A stretch of DNA of 7,393 nt from UMGS1322 sp900550765 (GCA_958448705.1 CAUDEY010000043.1:1-7393), one strand, 5' to 3'; shown: positions 1-6,078, numbered from the stretch's first letter. Numbers and translations: made by a program. The notes: generated from the letters alone by a model not told the origin.

Positions 1-23
1 ACATGTACATTGTACGTGTTTTT
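1..23 (+). terminator. Terminator-like hairpin (or operator palindrome) upstream of alr
   Basis: Bases 1-19 form an almost perfect palindrome around position 10, broken only by a T/G pair (4 with 16). As RNA this is an 8-bp stem (1-8 with 12-19) with a 3-nt loop and one G-U pair. The last stem base begins a T run (19-23), and a second T-rich stretch follows at 30-36. This fits a weak intrinsic terminator for an upstream gene outside the window. The symmetry around TACA/TGTA half-sites also resembles repressor operators, but the half-site spacing matches no operator I can name. The stem is AT-rich and may continue left of the window. Confidence 0.4.
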
Positions 24-51
24 GCTTTCTTTTTTTGTAGGAATGTATTAT
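22..51 (+). promoter_or_regulatory. Candidate vegetative promoter for alr
   Basis: A weak -35-like TTGCTT (22-27) is followed after 18 bp by TATTAT (46-51). An overlapping TATAAT lies at 49-54, but it would need a spacer of 21 bp from the same -35. Either gives a short leader before the alr ribosome binding site (AAGGGGA, 64-70). The -35 is a poor match, so the exact start point is uncertain, but a promoter is expected here because this is the first gene of the rightward run. Confidence 0.45.
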
Positions 52-77
52 AATAATAAAAATAAGGGGATGTTTGC

Positions 78-1196
78 ATGGCAAGACCAACCAAATGCGT
101 GATCGATCTCAATGCATTCAGAGAGAATTTGAACGCGGTAAAAAATGAAGTAGGACATACAAAAATAATGGCTTTGGTAAAAGCTGACGCTTATGGACAC
201 GGCTTAGAGCAAATGGCTGCCGAGGCACAGGACTGGGGAATCGATTATCTTGGAACCGCTACGGTGGAAGAAGGTGTACAGCTGCGCAAAAGCGGAATTA
301 ATGTACCGATTTTATGCCTGGGCGCTTTGCCGTTAGGCAGCGAGGAGCTGTGTGTTATGCATCAAATTGATCAGGCGGTGTTTTCCGAAGAAGCTTTATT
401 CCGGCTGCAGAAGGTATGCGAAGCCTGTCATTCCTTTATAAATGTTCATTTAAAAATTGAAACCGGTATGCACCGGACCGGTGTGCGCAGCGGACGGGCT
501 CTTCAGGCGGTGCTGGATGCCTTGCGGCATTGTTCTAATATTCGGCTGAAAGGCGTTTTTACGCATTTTGCTGCATCGGATACGCAGGATGATGCGTATA
601 CCCGACAGCAGGCGGAAGCCTTTGCTGCGGCATTGGAGCAAATCCGCAAAAACGGATTTTATGGATTTTTAGTGCATTGTGCAAACAGCGGTGCAATCCT
701 TTCTTATCCGGAGCTGTATTTTGATATGGTGCGGGCAGGAATTGTTTTATATGGCTATTATCCTTCAAAACAGACAAAAAAGCCTTTTTCGGTAAAGCCG
801 GTTCTTTCTTGGGAAACGGCAGTTGCTGCGGTTAATGAGGTAAAGGCTGGAGAGACTATCAGCTATTCGGGAACGTTTCGGGCATCTCATGATATGCGTG
901 TAGCTGTTTTGCCCGTAGGTTATGGCGATGGATATCGGCGGTTGCTTTCCAATAGGGCAGAGGTGCTGATTCACGGAAAGCGTGCACCGGTAGTAGGAAA
1001 TATCTGCATGGATATGACAATGGTCGATGTGACGGAGATTCCGGATGTCTCTTTGGGAGATTCCGTTGTTTTAATAGGCAGACAGGGGAATGAAAGGATA
1101 ACAGCTGAAGAGCTTGCAGCGCTTTGCGGAACGATCAGTTATGAGATCATGCTGTCGATCACGCCGCGGGTCCCTAAGGAATACTGCCATGCCTGA
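78..1196 (+). CDS. alr: Alanine racemase
   Basis: Encodes a PLP-dependent alanine racemase that interconverts L- and D-alanine in the cytoplasm, supplying D-Ala for peptidoglycan. The protein has 372 residues, a normal full length. The N-terminal TIM-barrel domain carries the cofactor motif VKADAYGHG, with Lys35 as the expected Schiff-base lysine. The catalytic tyrosine of the C-terminal domain is expected at Tyr263 in ISYSGTF. The conserved GYGDGY and GNICMDMTMVDVT blocks follow, and the end ITPRVPKEY is typical. The ATG at 78 has AAGGGGA (64-70) 7 bp upstream; an ATG at 70 is out of frame. Its last 8 bp overlap the next gene, suggesting coupled translation. Whether a second racemase exists elsewhere cannot be seen. 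The call is secure. Confidence 0.97.
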   Translation: MARPTKCVIDLNAFRENLNAVKNEVGHTKIMALVKADAYGHGLEQMAAEAQDWGIDYLGTATVEEGVQLRKSGINVPILCLGALPLGSEELCVMHQIDQAVFSEEALFRLQKVCEACHSFINVHLKIETGMHRTGVRSGRALQAVLDALRHCSNIRLKGVFTHFAASDTQDDAYTRQQAEAFAAALEQIRKNGFYGFLVHCANSGAILSYPELYFDMVRAGIVLYGYYPSKQTKKPFSVKPVLSWETAVAAVNEVKAGETISYSGTFRASHDMRVAVLPVGYGDGYRRLLSNRAEVLIHGKRAPVVGNICMDMTMVDVTEIPDVSLGDSVVLIGRQGNERITAEELAALCGTISYEIMLSITPRVPKEYCHA

Positions 1197-1722
1197 TTAT
1201 CGCAGTTTAGGCCGGGCAGCCAGAAAAAGGCTTCCCGCAAAGGTACATAAGGCGTTTTCTTCCGCTATTTGTGAGACGTTAAAAGAAATCGTTTCGGAAA
1301 ACAATACAGTACTGCTGTATTCCCCGATTGATGGGGAAGTGGATGTTGCGTCTTTAAAGGAATTTTTGCGAAAAAACAAAAAAACCGTATTATTGCCGGT
1401 AATTCGGGACAATTCCATTGTCCCGGTTCAATGGAGCGGTAGCGTCTTAAAGGGAAAATATGGGATCGAAGAACCTGCCGGTGAAGCGTTTTGCGGAAAA
1501 ATAGAGGCGGCTATAATCCCTATGTGTGCTTTTGATGCTTCTTTAAATCGAGTAGGTTTTGGCAAGGGATATTATGACCGCTTTTTACAAGGAAAAGAAA
1601 TTTTGAAGATTGGCGTGGCTTTTTCCTGCCAGCAGGCGGAAAAATTAACGGCGAAAGCAACAGATGTAAAAATGGATAGAATCATTACCGAAAACGGAAT
1701 TTTGAAGTGTAAAGGGGTGTAA
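1189..1722 (+). CDS. 5-formyltetrahydrofolate cyclo-ligase (MTHFS family)
   Basis: Predicted to convert 5-formyltetrahydrofolate to 5,10-methenyltetrahydrofolate using ATP, returning a stored or inhibitory folate to one-carbon metabolism. The protein is 177 residues, close to the usual 180-200. The hallmark is GFGKGYYDRF (about residues 123-132), the glycine-rich phosphate-binding signature. A basic N-terminal helix (RAARKRLPAK) and the central segment LYSPIDGEVD also fit the family. The reading frame stays open upstream to an ATG at 1114, but those residues are alr read in another frame. The ATG at 1189 has AAGGA (1176-1180) 8 bp upstream and yields a family-like N-terminus, so I chose it. 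It overlaps the end of alr by 8 bp and lies 2 bp before the next gene. Confidence 0.93.
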   Translation: MPDYRSLGRAARKRLPAKVHKAFSSAICETLKEIVSENNTVLLYSPIDGEVDVASLKEFLRKNKKTVLLPVIRDNSIVPVQWSGSVLKGKYGIEEPAGEAFCGKIEAAIIPMCAFDASLNRVGFGKGYYDRFLQGKEILKIGVAFSCQQAEKLTAKATDVKMDRIITENGILKCKGV

Positions 1723-1724
1723 TT

Positions 1725-2321
1725 ATGAAAGGACTTTTTCAATTTTCATTCAAGCTGTTTCTTTTGATGATAGCGGCCTGCGTAGTATCGTTTATCAGTA
1801 TGATGCTGGTTCTAAGTGTGGATATCGGTTTTATCTATAAAGTGCTGATCGGCTTTTTATTTATTGCTTTTATTTTGATTCTTGCCTGGAATAATGCCTC
1901 GGAAAGAGGAGCCAATGATACAAAAAATGGAATCTATTATCCTGTGAAGGGCTTTATAGCCGGAATGATAGCCATGCTGCCGGCTATTGTGTTGATCCTT
2001 TTTTATATGGCGGTGTCTTTTCACGGATGGGAAGGAAATTCACAGGTGTTAGCGGATGGTTTATATGTTCTGCTGTATATGCTGTTTCTGGCATATTCAC
2101 CGCTTTTATCAGTTTTTGTTTCCTACAATCCGGCATTGGGCGTTGATTTTGCACAACCGGCTATTGCCTATCTGAATAATATTACTACACCCAATGCCGT
2201 TTCGGCACCGTTGTTTTTTGTGCCTGTCTTTCTGTTTGTCGCTGTATGCGGCGTTGCCTATATTGTCGGACATAAGCAGCAGGCATCTCTTGTGGATTTT
2301 ATTAAACAATTAAAAAAATAA
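1725..2321 (+). CDS. Five-helix integral membrane protein, function unknown
   Basis: I do not recognise this 198-residue protein. It has about five hydrophobic helices, roughly residues 10-32, 36-55, 74-97, 108-132 and 161-182. A polar loop of about 18 residues follows helix 2, a Gly/Trp/Asn-containing segment precedes helix 4, and a basic tail (HKQQ...KQLKK) suggests a cytoplasmic C-terminus. There is no cleavable signal peptide and no obvious catalytic, metal-binding or nucleotide-binding motif. The ATG at 1725 has AAAGGGG (1711-1717) 7 bp upstream and follows the cyclo-ligase stop by 2 bp, so it is probably co-transcribed with alr and the cyclo-ligase. Codon use looks like that of its neighbours. 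A small lineage-specific membrane protein is all the sequence supports. Confidence 0.8.
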   Translation: MKGLFQFSFKLFLLMIAACVVSFISMMLVLSVDIGFIYKVLIGFLFIAFILILAWNNASERGANDTKNGIYYPVKGFIAGMIAMLPAIVLILFYMAVSFHGWEGNSQVLADGLYVLLYMLFLAYSPLLSVFVSYNPALGVDFAQPAIAYLNNITTPNAVSAPLFFVPVFLFVAVCGVAYIVGHKQQASLVDFIKQLKK

Positions 2322-2323
2322 TA

Positions 2324-2352
2324 TTGAAAAAAATGTAGTTTTGTGGTAGAAT
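2324..2352 (+). promoter_or_regulatory. Candidate extended -10 promoter at the rsmD start
   Basis: TTGAAA (2324-2329), a 17-bp spacer, then TAGAAT (2347-2352) preceded by the extended -10 dinucleotide TG (2344-2345). This is a good sigma-A-type match placed just after the membrane-protein stop codon. Transcription would begin near 2359, inside the usual rsmD reading frame and after its ATG at 2354. It could serve rsmD from a later start, or the downstream genes coaD and the coiled-coil gene. It is a sequence match only; AT-rich DNA gives chance matches. Confidence 0.45.
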
Positions 2353-2353
2353 A

Positions 2354-2905
2354 ATGAAAAATAAATATACACTGAGAATTATCAGCGGCGCATTAAAAGG
2401 ACGTGGGCTTGCTTCACCGCCGGATCATTCGGTCAGGCCTACCTCCGGCAGGGTGAAGGAATCCCTTTTTAACAGGATACGCACAAACCTTCCCGGAACA
2501 GTTTTTTTGGATTTGTTCGCCGGTACCGGGCAAATCGGACTCGAAGCGGTTTCACTTGGCGCACGGTGTGTGTTTGCAGATGTTGCGCCCCGGCTGGTGC
2601 AGGAAAATATTCGGATGCTGCACTGTGAGGAACGTACAAGGGTTCTGCAAGGAAGCTTTTTGCAGGTTTTAAGGCAATTGGCAGAAGAAGGACAACGTTT
2701 TGATTTTATCTTTGCGGATCCGCCGTATCAGGCAGGCTATTATGAAGATATTATTGCGTACTCTTGCGCAGTTCTGAAAAAAAACGGTTTTTTAATACTG
2801 GAACATGCGTCGGATCTTATCATACAAACACAGCTTTTGCATTTGGATGATCAAAGAAATTACGGAAGCAGAAGTCTGACCTTTTTAAAAGGAGAAAAAG
2901 AATGA
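2354..2905 (+). CDS. rsmD: 16S rRNA (guanine(966)-N(2))-methyltransferase RsmD
   Basis: Predicted to methylate N2 of a guanine in 16S rRNA (G966 in E. coli numbering) using S-adenosylmethionine. The 183-residue protein has the full Rossmann methyltransferase layout: the family N-terminal block LRIISGALKGR (7-17), RPTSGRVKESLFN (28-40), SAM-binding DLFAGTGQIGLEA (53-65) and the catalytic motif ADPPY (121-125). It matches Bacillus YlbH and is followed by coaD, as in many Firmicutes. The start is unusual: the ATG at 2354 has no convincing Shine-Dalgarno sequence and lies inside a promoter-like element. A CTG at 2372 would give the standard family start (M)RIISG but also lacks a ribosome binding site. 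The gene overlaps coaD by 4 bp. Confidence 0.95.
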   Translation: MKNKYTLRIISGALKGRGLASPPDHSVRPTSGRVKESLFNRIRTNLPGTVFLDLFAGTGQIGLEAVSLGARCVFADVAPRLVQENIRMLHCEERTRVLQGSFLQVLRQLAEEGQRFDFIFADPPYQAGYYEDIIAYSCAVLKKNGFLILEHASDLIIQTQLLHLDDQRNYGSRSLTFLKGEKE

Positions 2906-3399
2906 AACTGATGATCTACCCCGGCAGTTTTGATCCTGTTACATTGGGGCATTTGGATATTATTACAAGGGCTGCTAAAATGACGGATACATTAGTGGTC
3001 GCGATTATGAACAATTCGGAAAAAAAGTACTTTTTTACATTAGAAGAACGCTTGGAGATGATCCGCAGTTCTGTTGCTGAATTGAAAAATGTTGAAGTTG
3101 ATTTTTCTGAAGGTCTGATGGTTGAGTATATGAAAAAGCGCGGTGCAGCCGCGGCTGTGCGGGGATTAAGGGCAATTACCGATTTTGAATATGAACTGCA
3201 ATGGGTTACGCTGAATCAAAAACTGGATCCGGAATTTCAGGCATTGTTTATGATGGCCAGCAGTGAACATAGTTTTTTGAGCTCCAGTATTGTTAGGGAG
3301 ATTGGACGTTTGGGCGGCGATATCAGTAAAATGGTGCCGGCCTGCGTACATGATTTTATTAAAGAAAAATTGATGGCAGAACAGAATAAAGGAGAATGA
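2902..3399 (+). CDS. coaD: Phosphopantetheine adenylyltransferase
   Basis: Catalyses the penultimate step of coenzyme A synthesis, transferring AMP from ATP to 4'-phosphopantetheine to give dephospho-CoA. The 165-residue protein has the usual length. The nucleotidyltransferase signature is YPGSFDPVTLGH (6-17), with the TxGH motif ending at His17. RGLRAITDFEYELQ (87-100) contributes substrate-binding arginines, and SSSIVRE (127-133) is the conserved C-terminal ATP-site segment. The ATG at 2902 overlaps the rsmD stop (ATGA) and has AAAAGGAG (2887-2894) 7 bp upstream, so translation is probably coupled. It corresponds to Bacillus YlbI. Confidence 0.97.
   Translation: MKLMIYPGSFDPVTLGHLDIITRAAKMTDTLVVAIMNNSEKKYFFTLEERLEMIRSSVAELKNVEVDFSEGLMVEYMKKRGAAAAVRGLRAITDFEYELQWVTLNQKLDPEFQALFMMASSEHSFLSSSIVREIGRLGGDISKMVPACVHDFIKEKLMAEQNKGE
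3388..3394 (+). promoter_or_regulatory. Ribosome binding site that fixes the start of the coiled-coil gene
   Basis: AAAGGAG lies inside the last codons of coaD. It is only 1 bp from an in-frame ATG at 3396 but 7 bp from the next in-frame ATG at 3402. The spacing favours 3402 as the real start of the downstream gene, which then begins 2 bp after the coaD stop rather than overlapping it. Confidence 0.7.
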
Positions 3400-3401
3400 T
3401 T

Positions 3402-3848
3402 ATGGATAGCGTGATTACCAATCTTTTGGATGAGTTGGAAAAAGAATTGAGCCAAACCAAAAAAGGCCTGTTTTCAGATAAAAGTCTTGTGGATGCAGAT
3501 GCCTGTTTGGATATTATTGATGAGCTTAGAGAGAGCCTGCCTAATGAGTTGGAGCGCGCCGCTAATATTATGAAGGAACGGCGGCAGATCTTGATTGACG
3601 CCGAGGAAGAAGCTAAACAGTGTATCGCTGCAGCACAAAAAACTGCCGAGGAGATGATATCAGAAAATGAGATCACCCGTAATGCGGAGATCGAAGGAAA
3701 AAAGATTATTGATATGGCACGTCAAAATGCAAAGGAAATCAAGCTTTCAGCTAAAAATTATGCGGTGGATCTGCTTACTGAGCTAAAAAACCGTGTGGGT
3801 GAGTTAGAGGGACAGATCACTCAGGATTTAGAAGATTTTAATAAATAG
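3402..3848 (+). CDS. Coiled-coil protein of the coaD-associated 'ATPase-like' family, function unknown
   Basis: A 148-residue soluble protein that is almost entirely alpha-helical and rich in Ala, Glu and Lys. An N-terminal block (about 1-45: LLDELEKEL, then GLFSDKSLVD, then LDIIDELRESLP) precedes a long charged helix (about 45-145) with heptad-like spacing (AEEEAKQCIAAAQKTAEEM). I recognise this pattern from Clostridia proteins encoded just after coaD. They are often labelled ATPase or V-type ATPase subunit H-like only because the helix resembles the ATP synthase stalk. No Walker motif is visible, so enzymatic activity is unlikely. It also resembles DivIVA-type scaffold proteins in composition, but that is a weak analogy. 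The start is set by the ribosome binding site at 3388-3394. The 3' end overlaps convergent ylbJ by 28 bp. Confidence 0.85.
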   Translation: MDSVITNLLDELEKELSQTKKGLFSDKSLVDADACLDIIDELRESLPNELERAANIMKERRQILIDAEEEAKQCIAAAQKTAEEMISENEITRNAEIEGKKIIDMARQNAKEIKLSAKNYAVDLLTELKNRVGELEGQITQDLEDFNK

Positions 3849-4780
3849 CGGCCTTTTATGCGTTTGCCAGCAAAGCTTCCTGTGGCAATGCAGATGGTAA
3901 TAAGGACTGGAACATAGAGAGCCGTTTTTTCGTATATATAGCATAAGAGGAAAGCGATAATACCGCAAAGAACACGATTGGCAATAAACTTTTTTTTGTT
4001 AATACCGTTAAGCTGCGCAAGACATTGGGCAATGACGCAGCAGCCTCCAAAGGAAAGATAGAAGCTGATAATAGGCATGGTAAGAATGTTTTGCATGCTT
4101 ATTATTTTTATTCCTGAAGTAAATTCCAGAAAGCCGGAAATCAAGCCGTTTACAAGCGGAGGCTGGTCTTTCAGCGCATATTGAAACAAAATGTCGCTGA
4201 TTACTGAAAAAAAGACCATAAAACCGCAGATCTGCAAAATGGCGGTAATACTTTCTGCAATGGCGCTTCCAAAACTGCCGGACGGAGTGGGATATTCCGT
4301 TGTTTGAGCATTCAAATGTTTAGGACGCGTAAGTACGGTAAAGATTATAAGGGTACATAAATGGATGAGCATCAGCGCATACCCTTTTTGTGTGCTTTTT
4401 AGCATTAGGGTGCCTACGCTGCCGATAATAAAGAGCGGCCCTGAGGAATAGCAGATATTAGCGTAGTATTCATAGTTTTTCAGGCCGTTTTTTTGCATAT
4501 CGCTGACGATGCGGCTGCCTGTGGGATATCCGCACAATAGACTCATTGTAAGGGGAAAGGCAGCGTCCCCGGGCAAATTTAAAAATTTCATGAATGGCCG
4601 GAGCAGTTTGGCAAAAACAGCGGTACCTCCGTTATTATATAAGATTTTGCTTATGATGAAAAAAGGAAATAAAACAGGCAAAACAGAAGAAAACCATAAA
4701 TTGATGGTTTGCTTTGTTGCTTCTATGGAAACCTGCGGATCTAATAAGCATATGATTAGAAGAATCATTAAAAAATACAA
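3821..4780 (-). CDS. ylbJ: YlbJ-like sporulation-associated membrane protein (nucleoside-recognition/gate domain)
   Basis: A 319-residue polytopic membrane protein, roughly eight to ten helices. Family features seen are LWFSSVLPVLFPFFIISKIL (29-48), LLCGYPTGSRIVSDM (81-95), YSSGPLFIIGSVG (111-123), GFLEFTSGIK (216-225) and SFGGCCVIAQ (243-252). YlbJ belongs to the nucleoside-recognition (gate) superfamily and is needed for normal spore formation in Bacillus; its transported substrate, if any, is not established. This version is shorter than the Bacillus protein of about 400 residues but both ends look natural. The start is TTG at 4780, with GGTGA 6 bp upstream and an in-frame stop two codons before it. 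An ATG four codons later (4768) lacks a well-spaced ribosome binding site. It is convergent with the coiled-coil gene and divergent from the patatin gene. Confidence 0.9.
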   Translation of the reverse strand: MYFLMILLIICLLDPQVSIEATKQTINLWFSSVLPVLFPFFIISKILYNNGGTAVFAKLLRPFMKFLNLPGDAAFPLTMSLLCGYPTGSRIVSDMQKNGLKNYEYYANICYSSGPLFIIGSVGTLMLKSTQKGYALMLIHLCTLIIFTVLTRPKHLNAQTTEYPTPSGSFGSAIAESITAILQICGFMVFFSVISDILFQYALKDQPPLVNGLISGFLEFTSGIKIISMQNILTMPIISFYLSFGGCCVIAQCLAQLNGINKKKFIANRVLCGIIAFLLCYIYEKTALYVPVLITICIATGSFAGKRIKGRYLLKSSKS

Positions 4781-4821
4781 ATACTATCACCAATTCAATA
4801 TATTAGGGAGTTTGCTGATTT

Positions 4822-5589
4822 ATGAAAAAAGTGGGCATTGCCTTGGGCGGCGGTTCAGCGCATGGAGTGGCACATATTGGGGTATTACAGGTGCTGCAGG
4901 AGAATGGTATTCCCATTGATTTTGTCGCCGGCTGCAGTGCGGGAGCAATTGCCGGTGGACTTTTCTGTACAGGCAGTGACATGTATATGGCCGGCAAATT
5001 ATGTGCATCGATTGATCTTTCTTCTTTTTTGGACGTTACGATTCCCAAAATGGGCTTTATGAAAGGGGAAAAGGCCGAACAGCTTGTAGATATGCTGACA
5101 AAAGGAAAAACTATCGAAGAATGCAATCCCCCTTTTTGTGCAATAGCGTGTGATTTGATTTCCGGCAGGTGTGTACCGTTTACTAAAGGAAAAGTTTCCA
5201 AAGCATGCCATGCAAGTTTTGCTATTCCCGGAGTTTTTGAACCGGTGGAATTGGATGGAATGCAGTTGGTAGACGGCGGGGCCATGACGCGTGTTCCGAT
5301 CCGCGAGGTACGCGCTATGGGGGCAGAATATGTGATTGCTGTAGATGTCGGATATCAGGGATGGGGGCATAAAAAGGCGAAAAATTTGGTAGAAGTAATT
5401 ATGAATTCTTTTGAAATGTGCGATTGGCAGGTGGTAGAACAGCTGTATCAGGAAAGCGATTGTTTGATTAATCCCGATCTGCGCACGATTCCTTTGGATA
5501 ATTTGGAGAAAGCCGAGGAGTGTTTGATGATGGGACGGGAGGCTACGCTTGCCGTTGTTGATAAGATTAAAGAAGAGATTGGAATGTGA
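4822..5589 (+). CDS. ylbK: Patatin-like phospholipase (RssA/YlbK type)
   Basis: A 255-residue patatin-family hydrolase expected to act on acyl esters through a Ser-Asp dyad. Motifs are in order: glycine-rich oxyanion loop GGGSAHG (9-15), nucleophile motif GCSAG (37-41) with Ser39, and DGG (151-153) with Asp151 as the second catalytic residue. IAVDVGYQG follows in the C-terminal part. No signal peptide or membrane helix is seen, so it is probably cytoplasmic or peripheral. The substrate cannot be read from sequence. The gene symbol rests on length and on its place beside ylbJ and near tmcAL, as Bacillus ylbK sits. The ATG at 4822 has AGGGAG (4805-4810) 11 bp upstream, slightly long. No good promoter fits in the 41-bp gap, so promoter elements probably lie inside ylbJ. 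Confidence 0.92.
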   Translation: MKKVGIALGGGSAHGVAHIGVLQVLQENGIPIDFVAGCSAGAIAGGLFCTGSDMYMAGKLCASIDLSSFLDVTIPKMGFMKGEKAEQLVDMLTKGKTIEECNPPFCAIACDLISGRCVPFTKGKVSKACHASFAIPGVFEPVELDGMQLVDGGAMTRVPIREVRAMGAEYVIAVDVGYQGWGHKKAKNLVEVIMNSFEMCDWQVVEQLYQESDCLINPDLRTIPLDNLEKAEECLMMGREATLAVVDKIKEEIGM

Positions 5590-5608
5590 AACCGATTATT
5601 TGCAGGCG

Positions 5609-6066
5609 TTACCATTCCATTGGCTTTTGCGGAAAAAGGTTCAAGCTTGGCATGGATCAGAAAGTAATGGTTTTAACCGACAGCACTTTCTTTTTATAGA
5701 GAAAAATCTTCTAAATATTTAAAGGCCTCCTGTTGCTTCCGGCAGCAGAACGTTTAAAATTCTTTCAGGGTTTAAAGACCAACGTTTGTGTGCCTGGCAA
5801 ATTATAATAGGGGGAAAGGTCCATTTAAACGGTATCTTCGGTAATTTCAACCTATACTTTCTTCAGGACTAGTCATATATTCGGGATTGCCGATCAGCGG
5901 GATGCCGTTAGGGCGCTGCATAATATCCTGCAGCAGCGTAGCTGAGGCAGGTTTCCGGTTCATAATATGGCCTATAATATATATAGGACGTCGGCCGGAT
6001 TGAAATCAATCGCTTGCAGCGGGGCTTTCATTTCTCGGCAGCACCCGTATTCATTCCATAAATCAT
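5609..6066 (-). pseudogene. Decayed metallophosphoesterase (Ser/Thr protein phosphatase-like) gene
   Basis: No intact gene fills this stretch, but the minus strand read across frameshifts gives a metallophosphoesterase. An ATG at 6066 with AGGAG (6078-6074) 7 bp upstream opens MIYGMNTGAAEK, then stops at 6030-6028. One missing A shifts to MKAPLQAIDFNPADVLYIL (6031-5975). A 2-bp shift leads to GHIMNRKPASATLLQDIMQR then PNGIPLIGNPEYM (5972-5874). Further pieces are ITEDTV (about 5845-5828), QQEAFKYLEDFSL (5735-5697), YFLIHAKLEPFSAK (5666-5625) and KPMEW (5626-5612). Family motifs DxHG, GDxxDRG and GNHE appear as NTG, GHIMNRK and GNPE, so metal ligands are lost. There are at least four stops or shifts. 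The last third of the gene, including the expected GHTP-type motif, is absent. Identification is from remembered family motifs. Confidence 0.8.
5659..5695 (+). terminator. Weak candidate terminator after the patatin gene
   Basis: AGAAAGT (5659-5665) pairs with ACTTTCT (5685-5691), and an inner stem GGTT/AACC (5669-5672 with 5675-5678) sits between them with unequal internal loops. A run of five T (5691-5695) begins at the last stem base. It lies about 70 bp after the patatin stop and would end rightward transcripts. The outer stem is AT-rich and the internal loops are large. The bases also belong to the decayed phosphatase gene on the other strand, so the symmetry may be accidental. Confidence 0.25.
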
Positions 6067-6073
6067 TTGATAT

Positions 6074-6078
6074 CTCCT
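6074..6078 (-). promoter_or_regulatory. Surviving ribosome binding site of the phosphatase pseudogene
   Basis: AGGAG on the minus strand overlaps the tmcAL stop codon (6079-6077) and lies 7 bp before the pseudogene ATG (6066-6064). The arrangement suggests the phosphatase was once translated as the second gene of a tmcAL operon. Confidence 0.6.

Noticed and set aside
3359..3676. 105-codon open frame on the minus strand opposite coaD and the coiled-coil gene
   Set aside because: It is the antisense of a Glu/Lys/Ala-rich helix, which reads as Ser/Leu/Phe-rich sequence. It has no plausible domain and overlaps two well-supported genes.
3861..3891. Hairpin TTGCCA/TGGCAA just after the coiled-coil gene
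   Set aside because: No T run follows on either strand, the loop is long, and it lies within ylbJ coding sequence.
4752..4768. Inverted repeat ATGATT/AATCAT near the ylbJ start
   Set aside because: Only 6-bp arms inside coding sequence; such repeats are common by chance in AT-rich DNA.
4798..4830. Sporulation sigma-factor promoter for ylbJ in the divergent gap
   Set aside because: AT-rich fragments resemble sigma-E boxes only partially and the spacing is wrong; I could not support a specific site.
4803..5285. 160-codon minus-strand open frame inside the patatin gene
   Set aside because: It mirrors the patatin coding sequence, has low-complexity Pro/Ser/Cys composition, and the sense strand carries all catalytic motifs.
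5729..5752. Stem CTGTTGC/GCAGCAG in the pseudogene as a terminator
   Set aside because: No T tract follows in either direction and the bases fit decayed coding sequence.
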